A stretch of DNA of 64,000 nucleotides, taken from NCBI GenBank assembly GCA_001414485.1, contig LLEY01000010.1, forward strand, positions 496,001 through 560,000, given 5' to 3'. Below, piece by piece: positions 22,032 to 33,602 of this stretch. The notes below the pieces were generated by a model. It worked only from the letters and a program-made list of their open reading frames with translations. It did no database searches and was not told the origin of the DNA. The stretch comes from Calycina herbarum. Lineage: Eukaryota > Ascomycota > Leotiomycetes > Helotiales > Pezizellaceae. A program made the position numbers and the translations under genes. How positions within the stretch are numbered: position 1 is the stretch's first letter; each line of letters starts with the position of its first letter.

Positions 22032-23699
22032 TTACTTTTTAGGGCGCACAACAACAGCATCTCTCTTAAATGCAGCCTTCCTTTCCCGCTTCCTATATAT
22101 TTCCGCCGACTTTGTTTTCCCCAACACTTCTTTCCTCTTGCCCTCTAAAATCCTCTCCCTCTCCCTCATCTCTTCTTTCTCATAAAAAGTCTGCTCTTTC
22201 TTCTTGAAAACCCGCAAGCGTTTTGACTCCGCTTCCTCCTCGGCTAACTTTTCTTCTCTCTTCGCCTTCCTTGCTCTTTTTGCCTTCTCGATTTTGATCC
22301 GTGTTTCCTCTTCCTTCCGAGATCGCAGCCCCAATCTCTTCCGCTCTGTTCTATCCTTCGACTCCTCGCGCATCAATGAAACTCGTTGTTCTTTGGTATT
22401 TGGTAACCCCCAAAGAGTGAAGGGTTTCGTCTCGTACGAGTCTGGTGGATTGGCACCAACCAAGTTAATGAACCCTGTTTTCATCGGACTCAATTCTGTG
22501 CTTATCTCTCCTTCATTTTCCAAGACTCTTTCTAGTTGTTCCTTCACGCCATCCAAGCCCCTATGAAAAACCCAGTAAAAACCCGGGGTGCCCCAGGGAG
22601 TTTGTAAGCGTTTACTAAACCGCTCATCAAAATTCTATTCATACGCGACCCAAACATTTTCTAATCTCTCATCGCGATGGCAATACCAAACCTTCCGGAT
22701 CTCTACAACGAAGATTTCTACTTCTCGTTTCTCACATAGGGCTTTCATTCGATGGCTCGAGTGTTGGACATGGAATTGTTTAAGTTTCAGTACTTTGAGG
22801 GAGGCGAGGGTGAGAATTGCATCCCAGACTACCTCTATAGTTCGTTCCCGAGGGGGGTTCCTGTACCAGGTGGCGTGGGCTGCGGAGGCGTCATATGTTG
22901 GTCCAACAATACTCACACTCTGTATCAAATCCTTCCACGCCCCTGGACTCACTTTACAAAAACCAAGCAGCTCAAATCCATCATCGAAACAAAACTCAGT
23001 CAAGGAATAGAAATAAGGCGCTGCTTCGCGATAAATCTGACGGTTTGTAAGGAGGAGGTTCAATCCTGTATGTCTCCTTGCGCAACGACAGCACTCGGGA
23101 CGGGGAACTGGATGCGTGAGTTTCCAACGCTGAATTTCGTCCATGTGGATTGGGGGTTCGGTTGCGAACGGAGGTGCTTCTGAGGCGCTGGTTCGTGAAC
23201 GGAGGGGACAGGTGGCGGAGTGGCGGAGAGACCACCGGGTTGGTGTGTGTGGTGAGGGGGTGAACAAGTACATGTAGATTTTTTGACGGAGTTCGAGGGG
23301 GAAGTGAGGGCCTAGGAGTGTTTGGGGTCTGTGTTTTGTTGGTTTCAGTTCAGTTCTTGTTTTGGCGTTTAATAGTTTGACTTGCCTGGATGAGAGTCTG
23401 GGTAAGTTGAGGCGGAGGGTTTTGAATGGGAATACTTCTTCAACTGCCCCTTCACCCTCATCTTTCTTCCGCTCTGTTTCTTCCACTTCCCCTTCCTCTT
23501 CCGCTGCCCTCGCCTTTCCATCTTGTCCACTATCCTTTTGCTTCCCATCACCTCCCTCATATTCTCTGGCATTGGTCGTTGCGATTGTGGAGTGTTTGAG
23601 TGGAAGGGAAGGTACTTCTTCTACTTGAACCTGCTGTACATCTTTCTCTACCACATTCAATGCAGCCATCTGTTCAGCGAGTAGTTCGTTATTCGTCAT
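22032..23699 (-). CDS. 2EXR/F-box-like domain protein with basic coiled-coil C-terminus
   Basis: This protein is known only as a fungal family. The N-terminal half is open from 23699 to TAG at 22635. It contains LGPHFPLELRQKIYMYLF (the 2EXR-like, F-box-reminiscent motif), a Cys cluster ECCRCARRHTG, then LLLTNRQIYREAAPYFYS. The open frame continues in the same phase directly after the TAG (22634-22032) as NFDERFSKRLQTPWGTPGFYW and a long Lys/Arg/Glu helix ending VVVRPKK. A 57-nt in-frame intron (22691-22635, GTTTGG...GAATAG) would remove the stop exactly and give 536 aa. The donor is weak and no clear branch site is seen, so a nonsense change or two proteins (354 aa plus an ATG-poor tail) remain possible. 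The start is the first ATG; a 20-codon upstream extension begins only with TTG. Confidence 0.65.
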
Positions 23700-24593
23700 G
23701 TTTGGAAAGGGAATCGAATGGGTGGCCGTCTGGAATTGTGATTTCTCCACTTTGCTCAAACATAAATCGCAATAGTCTCGATTCTAAGGCTCTTACTTTA
23801 CCTTTTCCTGTCAATTAATTGGTCTGGATCTCTTGCCCTTCATATTGGTTAGTACGCAGTTGTGAAGATACCCATTTTGACTCATCGCCGGGAATTGGGC
23901 TAGCTCAGCCTTAAATGCGGCACAGGCATCATCATTAATTCGTCGAACATCAGAAAGATGATACTCCGTTGGAGTGACGGTATGCCTCTCACTTTCACAA
24001 AAGCTCAAATCGTGCGATATATCTGCTTCGCGATTTTCGAACATCAATTGAAGAGCATTGAGAGAAGTACCAACGGCAAGGAAAATCAGCGAGTAGCAGG
24101 TGACCAATACTACTTTGTACGAGACAACGAATCAGAATGCCTAATCAACAGAATGCCTAATCGACACGCTGACATCTTTAAGACATTTTCAACCAATAAC
24201 CATCTCCATGTCGTAATCATTTCACAGCCTCTGGACAGGATAGGGCTGGAAGCGAGCCCCTAAATTCCCCGTGCATGTACGGAGAAGTATTCAAATTTAG
24301 ATCTGATGTCATTCCCAGATCATCAGTGTCGCGAATCTCGAGAAGAAAAGATCTTTGGGAAAGGAGTTGGTATTTGCTATTCCAATTGTGTTGGGGCATG
24401 ATTCCCGACAATACAAGCACTCCCGGTCTGTGGAGGCACCTGGGCTGGGCAGTCGTGCCGACGTGGAGCAACTGCCGTGCCGCAGCCGCAGCTTTTTCAA
24501 CGCCTCAATAATTCGTGGACAACTGCCGATCTTTGGTTTGCATCGCGAGATTGTTTATATAATCTCCCCAAGTTTCTGGTCACTGGCGTGAGC
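23700..24593. other. Intergenic, no supported gene
   Basis: The region 23811-24130 (minus) holds an open frame of about 105 codons with a hydrophobic stretch (LVTCYSLIFLAVGTSLNAL) but no usable ATG before it. It may be an exon relic. Nothing else is recognisable. Confidence 0.35.
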
Positions 24594-24871
24594 CTCCTCG
24601 TGTACGAGACAACCGTCCGATTTTAGTACAGGCCCGAGCGCCAACAACAATAAACACCTAAGATTACCTCTTTTTTGAATATAGCTAGACTAGAAGAAGG
24701 TTCAAAGTATGTATAGATGGTATAATAGGAGACTATGGGAATGTATAGAGCGAGATAGCTAAATAACAAGATATTAGACCCTTTTACCTCTTAAAATCGT
24801 GATGTTTTGGTGTGGTGTTTTAGGCGCTCGGGCCTGTACTAAAATCGGACGGTTGTCTCGTACATGAGGAG
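24594..24871. mobile_element. Short TIR element (MITE), ~278 bp, well preserved arms
   Basis: The left arm 24594-24642 and right arm 24823-24871 are inverted copies of about 49 bp with a single mismatch. They contain TGTACGAGACAACCGTCC and GATTTTAGTACAGGCCCGAG. The 180-bp interior is noncoding and AT-rich. No clear target-site duplication can be fixed: a TA lies inside the arms (24603-24604 and 24861-24862), and the outer flanks share only GAGC. The near-identity of the arms, unlike the decayed element at 9.4 kb, suggests a younger insertion. Confidence 0.75.
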
Positions 24872-25659
24872 CGAGCTATTGTACAAGTACCCTGCTGCGA
24901 GTGGGGAAGAATGTCGCGATCTGGTGTCCTCATTTATCGATGCCTAGAAATAAACTTTGTGGTGGTCCCACTGATGGTGGGGTAATGAGGATCTCCAACC
25001 CTATGGAGTCTTGTTAGGCAGTTTCTCATAGCATGCGCGAGTCGTGATATTTTCGGTGCGGGTAGATTGTGGTGCAGAATGAGATATTGGAGTTTCCTGA
25101 GCTCAAGGCTTCAGAATATAACATTGAATTCCGCGAAATGTGGGAGTTCCACAAACCCTACTAAGGCATATTCACAGCCTCTCTTTTGGGGTCGAAACAA
25201 GTCAAGGGGTGCTCGCTTAGGTACGTATTTTGCGTAAAATCTCACGTTAACCAACGACGATCGCGCGCCCTGTTACCTTTCTTGACATAAAAATCGTAAT
25301 ACAGAACCAATAGCCATGTTTGGTACGTAGGGATGAACCACTTATAACAGGAGAGAAATCTTAACTACGCCGCATCGTAGGGAGGCGGTGGAGGATACTC
25401 AGTAAATGTTGGGCGTTGTTGCCTTGTAATTTCAGATTCTGACTGTTGGAAGGATTTTAACTTGATACATTTGTACATGATCTACGTACGTGGCAGGCTT
25501 CTTAACACTGCCGCCCTGGGTAATAGGGAGGAAGGTTATACTTATGTATGCCTAATCCCCACGAAATCCCATTTCCGGGTTTTGCTTTCAGATTTCTGAC
25601 TACTCGTTGCGTACTAATTATTTATTTTCCTTAACGAGATATATATTCCCAACATCAAG
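24872..25659. promoter_or_regulatory. Upstream region of the GT90 gene
   Basis: No gene is seen. The last 60 bases are A/T-rich with ACGAGATATATATTCCC before the ATG. Confidence 0.35.
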
Positions 25660-27173
25660 ATGGGAGTAGGGGGTCTATGCATATCGCGGGTGGTCCGTTT
25701 TCTTATTGCTTTCTTAGTGATTGATTTACTAGTTTATTCTGCTTTTGTATTACATCCTTCATACTTGACATATGTTGATGATCTCGTCTCGCCGTCCAAG
25801 AAAGTCAACACACCTTCACAACAACCAATATTACCAACTCCTGGGTCCTCTTCGATAGCACCGGTTCATTCATCACCATCTGATGTTGCTCATGAACGTC
25901 CATCGAAAGCGAAAGGTACACAAACTGCCGCTCAAAAGGCCACTGCCACGAAAACGCCTTTAGCGACACCTCACCTCAACGCGACGAATGAATGGGTCTT
26001 TGATACGGGAAGAGATTCAGAGAATTGGGGACTCAGTTCAGAACAATGCGACGCTGCGTTTCCAGGTCTCTTCACAGAAATCGACCGAGCTGTCAACTTT
26101 CAAAAGAAGAAAGGACGAGTGACACCTGAAGACATCGATATATCATGGAAAGAAGACGGAGCAGTTCGTGCTCAAATTATAGATCAAAAGGTACAGCGAA
26201 ACCGACCTAGACACGTGTTTTTGAGAGGTCAACTAACATTCCCATCAAATAGTTGTATATTTTGGAAGCCAAAATCCATGACAGCGACCACCCGAGAATG
26301 CGAGCCATCGCCATTCTCAGCGCAATAAACAGAGCAATCACCACCTCTCCCTCCCCAATCCCCAACATAGAATTCTCCTTCGTCGCCACAGACATAGCTG
26401 ACGAATCCCACGTGCAACGCACAATCTGGGCTCTATCTCGACTTCCCTCAGAAGAAGAAACCTGGGTCATGAGCGACTTCGGTTACTGGTCATGGGCCGT
26501 CGACTTGATCGGTGGATACGAGGATATACGCAAGCAAATTTCCGGCCTGGAAACGGATTTCGATATGAAGAAGAAACAAGTTGTTTGGAGGGGAGCGAGG
26601 AAAACTAACCCGATGAGGGAAAATTTGATACGTGGGACGGAGGGGAAGGAATGGGCGGATGTTGAGAGTGTGGATTGGCGGGATGCGAGACATGTTAAGA
26701 GTGTCGAGGCGTTTTCTATCCCGGAGCATTGTGGGTATCAGTTTGTTCTTCAGACTGAAGGTATGCACCCACCTCAAGCCCCTCACCCCTCATCATTTTC
26801 TAATATCTGGAATTTAGGAAGGAGTTACTCTGGACGTCTCAAGTATCTCCAAAACTGCAACTCGGTAGTCATCATCCCCAAACGAAACTGGATCGAACCC
26901 CATCACGCCCTCCTAGTTTCCTCGGGCCCCAACCAGAATTTCGTCGAGATTGAAGAAGATTTCTCGGATCTGGAAGAAAATGTTCTTGCTCTGCTTGCCG
27001 ATCCAGAGAAGGCGAGGAGGATAGCCCAAGATGGAGTTGAAACATTTCGAGATCGGGTATTGACACCAGCTGCTCAGAATTGTTATTGGAGGAAGATGTT
27101 AAATGGGTGGAGTGAAGTGAGTTTCGCGCCTGTGGATGAGGGGAAAGGAGTTTCGTTTGAGACTTTTATGTGA
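25660..27173 (+). CDS. GT90 (CAP10-like) glycosyltransferase, type II membrane protein
   Basis: A probable Golgi glycosyltransferase of the CAP10/GT90 family, which in fungi adds xylose or related sugars to capsule or wall glycans. Exons are 25660-26190, 26253-26760 and 26818-27173, encoding 464 aa. Residues 11-32 (VVRFLIAFLVIDLLVYSAFV) form an N-terminal signal-anchor. A Ser/Pro/Thr-rich stem follows to about residue 105. The catalytic domain has WVMSDFGYWSW, VVWRGARKTNPMRENLI, YQFVLQTEGRSYSGRLKY (joined across intron 2) and PKRNWIEPHHALL. These are the family's usual NDP-sugar and acceptor-site blocks. Intron 1 (62 nt) has an AACTAAC branch site. Intron 2 (57 nt) is in frame but its removal restores the TEGRSYSGR motif. 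Confidence 0.88.
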
Positions 27174-27974
27174 GTTTTGTTAAATTTGAGGATGTGTTGC
27201 GAATGCTAATGAGAGAAATAGTGTGCAAGAAGCGATGGCTAAGAAGACTTGTACTTGGTGGGGGAAACTGACGTTGAAGTGTTGAGACTGATTTCTTTTA
27301 AGCGAATTTTGAAGAGACTCAAGTGCTGAGCTCTTCTCGTTTTTTTCTATATACCATATACCACTTAGCGATGGTTTTGTCATTCTGATTTTCAATAAAA
27401 AAGACTCTTACGGTGATATTACCTATCGGTGATAAAAAGTAAATGCCTGGCTTCTCTGTCTAGAAGAATCTTGCTTGCTGTTCGTAGGTAACCTATCCAC
27501 AACACAAGGGTCAAAGACTCATGCTATTCATAGGTTAGCTACCAATAGCCCAGGAATAAAAAGTCTTACTATTGACAGGTAACCTACAAATAGCAACAGT
27601 GCTTATTATATAGATTTACAAAGAGTTCCCTCTCGAATTCAACCTAGTACGGAAAGCCCGAGAGCGATTTCATGGTACCCCACACCACATGGTCTCAGCA
27701 GCACTTGAATTTACGAAGTTCCCCTTATCTCAAAGATATAGTGAAGAAGAAACAAGTATTCATATACATTTGTACCATAAAATCTATCAATCAATCATAG
27801 CAATCGCCTCCTCTCTTTCCCCCCAAAAAGGCAACAACAGGTTAGCCGTCTAACAAGAGTAAGCAAAGGCAAAAAGCCCTCTAAACATCTAAAGCCATAG
27901 TAACCAGCAAATATGTACCAAAACCCAAAAACCCCATAATTCATACACCCCACTCCTTTCCCCGCCATTTCCCC
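27174..27974. repeat. Intergenic region with short GGTAACCT repeats
   Basis: No gene is seen. At 27477-27600 three units about 45-51 bp apart read GCTGTTCGTAGGTAACCTA, GCTATTCATAGGTTAGCTA and ACTATTGACAGGTAACCTA. Related units return at 31.58-31.85 kb on the other side of eme1. Confidence 0.55.
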
Positions 27975-30058
27975 TCAAACATCAAAAGCCGTAGGATCCT
28001 CCCCGGTAAAAGTAGCATGCAACCGTTTACTAATAGCCGGGCCCACCTTACTATTCGTATACCCGCCGTCCCTATTAGTAGCCTTATACAAATCCTTCAC
28101 CGCCCCAGGACCCTTCTCATTAAAGGCCTCAGCAAGAGCTTGAACAGTTTTGTATTTCGAGACAATGGCTTGGGAGATACCTGGGGTGATGCGGACCATT
28201 TGTTGGAGCATCTTGTTGAAGGTATCTGGTGTGTCGTCACCGGATTTGACTTGCCCGGATTCCATGCAGAAGGCTGCGTTGTGGGATTCTTGTTGGCGTC
28301 TGTGCTTTGTTAGTGATGGGATGGGAAGAGCTCGAAGGTGTTTTTGTTTCGAGGAGGCGAGAATACGTACTTGTAGGGAATTGTAGATATATATTGAGTG
28401 AATATCCATACCCATTCCGCACTCTGGACTCCCACATCTGTATGATGGATCAACATCCCATGCACGACTTGTAATCTAAGTAACGCATCTTCAATCATGT
28501 CCTCGTCCACGTATCCAGCTTCCTTCTTCTTCTTTCTTGCTCTTCCATTGGTTGTTGGTTCTTCTGGGATTTCGGCGTGACTTCTGACTGCCGCATCAAA
28601 TTGTCTTTTCTTCGTGTTCTTATTCTTCTTCATCCAAGCAGTGATTCCTTCAATCAAGTAAATGATCTGGAAAGTAGGATACTGCGCTTTGAGTTTTAGA
28701 GCATGAGCATCTAAATCAGTGCCCTCATCTCCCAGGGAGAGTTCAACAAATTGAGCAGCCCTCATCAAGCACAGAACATGTTCTTCCTGTCTGATCTGCT
28801 TTGGAATACTTTCCCAATACCCTAGCTCATCATTGTATCGTGACTCCACCTTCCTCTTCCACTTGACAAGTGGTTCGATATTTGCGAATTCTTTGACATC
28901 AACGTTGATTCCTTGAGCAAACTTGTTGATCTGGGCGGTGAGTGTTGGGTCAATGGAAGCTGATAACTCTATGATCATCTCTGGCGTGGAGACCTTTTTA
29001 TCGGTTTTGACGGTGTTGACCTTTGCCAATTCCACAGCCAGTGCCTTATCTCGAGCTTGTTGTTCCTTTGTCAATCGTTTCTCCTCCTTCTCAGCCTCTT
29101 TGGCAGCATCCCTCTTTTCTTTGGCTTCCGCCTTTTCTCTAGCTCTTGCTTCCTTCTCCTCCGCTTTCTCTTCAGCGGTCATAGCACTGCTCGCCTTGCT
29201 TTTACTACTTGTGGCCTTGGCTTTCGGTTTGGGTACCGGCTTTCCCGTCTTTTCTGCCTCCCTTGCCTCCTTGTATTTTCGTAAAGCCGATTTAGCTTCT
29301 TTCTGCGACCGAGGGGCCGTCGAAGCGAACTCTGCAATATCGGGTAGTTCATCATCAGAGTAAAGATCTCCAAACTCGTCCTCGTCCTCCACCGTCTCCA
29401 ATCGTGCGCGATTCTCTTTATTTCGTTTTGGTTCAAATGGGTCCGGCGAACTCGTGAACATGAGAGGATCCGATTCCAAAACGGGACCAGCGGTCTTGGG
29501 TCTTTTTATCGGTTGAGCAGGTCTCTTTTGTGGCGGCTTCGACTTTGAGGATTCGATATTCGAGACGGATCGTGTGAAATCGCGAGCTCGAGGTGGTTTG
29601 GGTAGGAAGGGTTCGGGGGAAGAGGAGAATCGACGTCTCTTTGCTGAAGGCTCATTGTTTGCAAATGATTTGTCTAGGTTGATTGTGCTATCGAAATCGT
29701 CGGAGAGGAAATAGAAGTCATCCTTTTGGTTTATGATTTGCTTTGGCTTTGGCTTGGCCTTCGCAGGTCGACTGATCTCGAAATCGTCCGAGAGGAGGAA
29801 GTCATCTTTCTCTTTCGTATTCTTCTTTGGTTGGGGATTTGGCTTCGAGGAGGGGAAGGTGGAGGGAATGGTTACATTCGGTGGGGATGGTGGGAACGGG
29901 TCGTCATCGTCAGAGAGTGTGAGGTAGCCATCGTCTTTGCGAGGTGGGGCTTTGGACGATGAAGCCCGAACTGTAACAATGGGGTTTGCGACTTTCGTTC
30001 GTTCCTTTGGAATTGGGGGAGGACTACTCGAAACCAGATCAATCGTGATGGCAGGCAT
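27975..30058 (-). CDS. eme1: Eme1/Mms4-like subunit of the Mus81 structure-specific endonuclease
   Basis: A noncatalytic partner of Mus81, which cuts branched DNA (3' flaps, nicked Holliday junctions) in the nucleus during repair and meiosis. Two exons, 30058-28371 and 28299-27975, encode 670 aa. The intron begins GTACGT and ends CACTAACAAAGCACAG. The N-terminal half is disordered, with repeated acidic motifs such as LSDDDDPF, LLSDDFEIS and FLSDDFDST, SUMO-interaction-like and typical of Eme1. A basic/acidic coiled-coil (EKAEEKEARAREKAEAKEKR) follows at about 285-340. An ERCC4-like fold then runs from PEMIIELSASIDPTL through IIYLIEGITAWMKK, without the Mus81 ERKxxxD nuclease signature. The C-terminus (FNKMLQQMVRITPGISQAIV) is the helix-hairpin-helix part. 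The tail is shorter and more diverged than in yeast Mms4. Confidence 0.88.
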
Positions 30059-31500
30059 CGTTGCGATTGTGAGTGGCGAGGTTTGTTTGTTTGCGACGCG
30101 CTAGATTCGGGCGCGTTCGATGAGAGGGAGGTGAATCAAGTCGTGCCAATGTATGCCAACTCGAAGGCGCATTGGTGAGGCAATTGCAATGGGACAGTCG
30201 TATTCCATGAGGGGAAGTTTGAGATTGTTTCCGTGGTGGTTGAGCGAACGCGACTGCACAACGCCAAGCCACGCCGCCGGCACACGAGGTCACGATCCAG
30301 TTCACACCAGTTGGTAACTCACTCGGAAAACTACAGAGTAGGGCCAGCAAAAGGAGCAATTTTTTAAATAAATTTTCCCAAGAACCCCTTCCACTTTTCA
30401 ATCAATCAATCAATCAATCAGTCTCTAAACTTCAGCGCAGCTAATTTCGCCTTTCCCGAACTTCAGCCGCTAAATTGATTTTGCTTCAGCGTGGCTATTG
30501 CTTTCTCCTTCCAACCATACTTCCAAACGTCAACTTATTTTTGCGAATATCGACTCTTTATATGGCACCCTACTTTTCAGACAACTCGGAGAAGAAAACC
30601 ACCACCTGGTGACGTCTCTCTGTCAGTTTCCTTCAATATCCGGGCTACCCCGAAATCCCGCTCCTCCTAGCATCGCATTTTCTTCCACCTCCCCTTTCGA
30701 CAAAACTGGTTTCTTGCACAAAAACGGGAAGGATCGATGAAGAGCGAATGCCTCAACTTATTCAATCGCGTTCTATGAAAGGATGAATTTGCTTTGACCA
30801 TCGTTTGGGATTGGAAACGTGTGAGAGGTGGGGTCTTAATGAGGTTGATAAAATTTGAAGAAAACTCGTGAGGAGCTAGACTCGACCTAGGTCACCTTAA
30901 CTATTTCATTTTTAAACCCTCGCCCCTCTTGATTGTATTCTCAGTTGCGGAAAGTGGCCGCATTGGCTCAAGTTTTAGCCAACAATCTTTGAAGTCACCG
31001 TGAGTTTCCAAAGAAATCTGAAGCTCCGCTCCCGAAATTTGTATCTTTCACCTAGACTTGGAAGGAGTTATGGTTTTCATTATTCACCCAAGATTACGAC
31101 TACTAAATCGTATCCCAGGTTCAAGACAGACCCTTTACAAGTGGAAATTTTGAAGTCGTCAGACACTCTTGGGAAGTTGACTGTCTTTTTCTGGGATGGG
31201 CGTTGGGGTTGAATACTCAGTTAATCTCTCTTAATGAGAGCTGTTGGGATTAATACAACACTTATAAATCTACAAGTTACCGAGTTTTCAGCCGTGCTTG
31301 TTTTCTGGGAGCGTTCGTAGAGCCAATTATTTCCAACAAGTCAATCAAAATCCAGTTCGGGGAATATCGAATTCGTACTTGTGACACTTTCTAGAAGTTT
31401 CACCTTGCCAAAGGAATTAGACCGTGGTAAATTCTAAGTCTCCTCATCATTCAATGTCATCATTCTGCAGCAGACCAAGTGGGTGAAGAGAATAAGTGTG
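30059..31500. other. Intergenic region upstream of eme1
   Basis: No gene is recognised. A (TCAA)n microsatellite of about six units lies at 30398-30420. Short ORFs here are not coding-like. Confidence 0.4.
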
Positions 31501-31870
31501 TTTCTTTTGTGTTTTGACAGCTTCGTGGTTTTTGTCGGTAAGTTACCTACCAATTGCAATGACATCATCTCATTCTCCTTATTGCTATTCACAGGTAACC
31601 GGGGAATAACTCATGCTATTTTTGATACTGTTCTTAGGCTGCCCAGGAATAGCTAGCCTCCATTATCAGGTCACCTGGAAACAGCCGATTATATTTTTTG
31701 CTCCAATTCGCAGGCTGCCTAGAAATTGGATTAGTTGCAATCGTTGCCATTTTTTGCTATTTCTGAGTAATCTGGGTACAGCTAGCTTCTATTTGTACGT
31801 CACCTGGGAATAACACTGGGTCATACTTACAAATTGCCTGCAAATATTTAGTCTACCCCGGCTCATATTC
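31501..31870. repeat. Short interspersed CAGGTNACCTGGGAATA repeats
   Basis: Degenerate units lie at about 31583, 31625, 31660, 31700, 31757 and 31788 (GCTATTCACAGGTAACCGGGG, CATTATCAGGTCACCTGG, TTTGTACGTCACCTGGGAATA). Spacing is about 30-57 bp. They are similar to the units at 27.48-27.60 kb. Confidence 0.55.
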
Positions 31871-32957
31871 TTTCTGAAAGGGTAATTATTAGGTAGTTTT
31901 CTTTATATAATAACTACTTAATGAACAATGAGCTAGAGGCTTTCTGCTTACTACCTATTGTCGTAACCTTTCAATTTTCAAGTGGGTGTATGCAGGTGAA
32001 ACCACGAGTTATGAACAAAACAATATCATTATTACTTTACAGCGTTTTACTACACTTTAGTCTATGGCATTGGGTGCTAGGCTATTAATTAAAGATTCCC
32101 TGATTGATAAAAAAGGCAGATTTAGTTGATTGATAGAATATCTAGTAAATTTTCAACGCTGCATTCTGAAATGCAGTGGGGAGATTGGTTCGGTAAAATT
32201 CGGTAAAGCCCCTGACTTGGTAAGCAATGGCGTTCAACCACAGTATTTGAACACCCTTTTCAGCATACAGTAACTTGGTAGTGAATGAACTGCTCTTTCA
32301 ATGAAAGCGTCTGGTTAGAAATCTGTCTTCAAGGAGGTGGTGGTGCACTGAAATTCACCACCAGTACAGCGTACAGCAACCATTGAGCCTTCCAGCCTTC
32401 CCCAAATTCCAATTTGAAAGGTTTTATAATTGCACAACGAGAGGTGCATATCAAATAAGTTTCCCTTTATCTCTCAAAGTCTATCTGGTTTTTCTTATCT
32501 CTTCATGACGTCGACTTGGGTTTTCGTGAGAGTGGCATCGTAGCAAGCATAACAAACGACAAGTTTAGGACAGCACACTATTGCAATATCCATTGACGGA
32601 AGACATGTATCGTAGCCGTCAGCTTGAATCATTTCAGAGATAGCAGTAGTAGTCATATCAGCTAAGAAATCTGCTGAAAAGTCGCAAAGAAGGTATGGAA
32701 GTTCTGGTTGCCCCGTCGATTACCCAGTAGAAGAGTCTTTCGCAACGCAACCATTTCTAAACCTGAGATTTTTTTGGTCCGTCACAAGTGCAACTTCAAA
32801 CCCTTACCACCAGCTACGGACTCCAAACCCTCTGAATTTCGCACTGCCGTTGACCTCATACCCTCCCTCACAAATACAAAATCGCAATCCTCCCCTCCAA
32901 CTATCAAATCGCAACCCTCCCCCCCCAACAACTTCCGTTCTTTGGAGCATCGGCATC
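31871..32957. promoter_or_regulatory. Upstream region of the Myb/SANT-like gene
   Basis: No gene is seen. The 120 bases before the ATG are C-rich (CCTCCCCTCCAAC, CCCTCCCCCCCCAAC), a common leader type here. A TTG-initiated extension of 36 codons exists but is low complexity. Confidence 0.35.
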
Positions 32958-33602
32958 ATGGAACCAGAGAAGAGAGAGAAGAAGACACCTTGGACCTCGT
33001 CGGAAGATGACCTCCTTTGGGAGGCACTGAACGAGAGAGAGCGACAGCTCCAATTGGGGCAAAATTATACTTGGGAAATGGTCGCAACATATATGAATGA
33101 CCGAAATGGAGGAACCCCAAGAACATACACGGCCATCAACATCCGCCATCGGCACCAAAGTCTCGAGGAAGCCATTCCACCATTGGCAAGTGGCATGGCC
33201 GCTGAAAACCATGGCGAAAATGCGCATTTTCAACATGCGATGCATCAACCAATCCAACCCTCACAACCATCTCTCCCCGCACAAGTCTCTGCCACTCAGC
33301 AGTACACCACCGGCTTTCTACCACCACCATTTGCTGGTGTCCGCCTCAATTTTGCACCTGGAACTTTCGGCAACAGCTTCGCTGCAACCTCCGCCAACCA
33401 CGGCCAAGCTCGTCCCCAGGGACTACCAGTTAGAGGTCGCGATGATGGAAATGGAGCTATGGGAAACGGGGCTGTTAGCAGCGATGCTGGAAATGGCGAA
33501 AACGGAGTCGGAAACGGGGAAGTAGATGAAAATGAAGAGGACATTGATGATGGACCAGGCGATCCTTTCGTTGCCCGCTGGCTTGAGGAGAATGGATATT
33601 AG
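32958..33602 (+). CDS. Myb/SANT-like (MADF/trihelix-type) DNA-binding-like protein
   Basis: A single-exon 214-aa protein. Residues about 9-70 form a Myb/SANT-like helical domain: KTPWTSSEDDLLWEALNE with the spaced tryptophans, then NYTWEMVATYMNDR and NIRHRHQSL. Such domains bind DNA or histone tails, so a nuclear regulatory role is inferred. The rest is low complexity: a Gln/Pro part, a Gly/Asn-rich part (GNGAMGNGAVSS), then an acidic stretch (VDENEEDIDDGPGD) and the end FVARWLEENGY, conserved-looking. The start is the first in-frame ATG at 32958, immediately before the domain. The target and exact subfamily are unknown. Confidence 0.7.
   Translation: MEPEKREKKTPWTSSEDDLLWEALNERERQLQLGQNYTWEMVATYMNDRNGGTPRTYTAINIRHRHQSLEEAIPPLASGMAAENHGENAHFQHAMHQPIQPSQPSLPAQVSATQQYTTGFLPPPFAGVRLNFAPGTFGNSFAATSANHGQARPQGLPVRGRDDGNGAMGNGAVSSDAGNGENGVGNGEVDENEEDIDDGPGDPFVARWLEENGY

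Noticed and set aside
23811..24107. 98-aa minus-strand frame resembling a small secreted protein
   Set aside because: It begins at TTG; no ATG precedes the hydrophobic stretch and a stop lies just upstream, so a signal peptide cannot be supported. It may be an exon relic.
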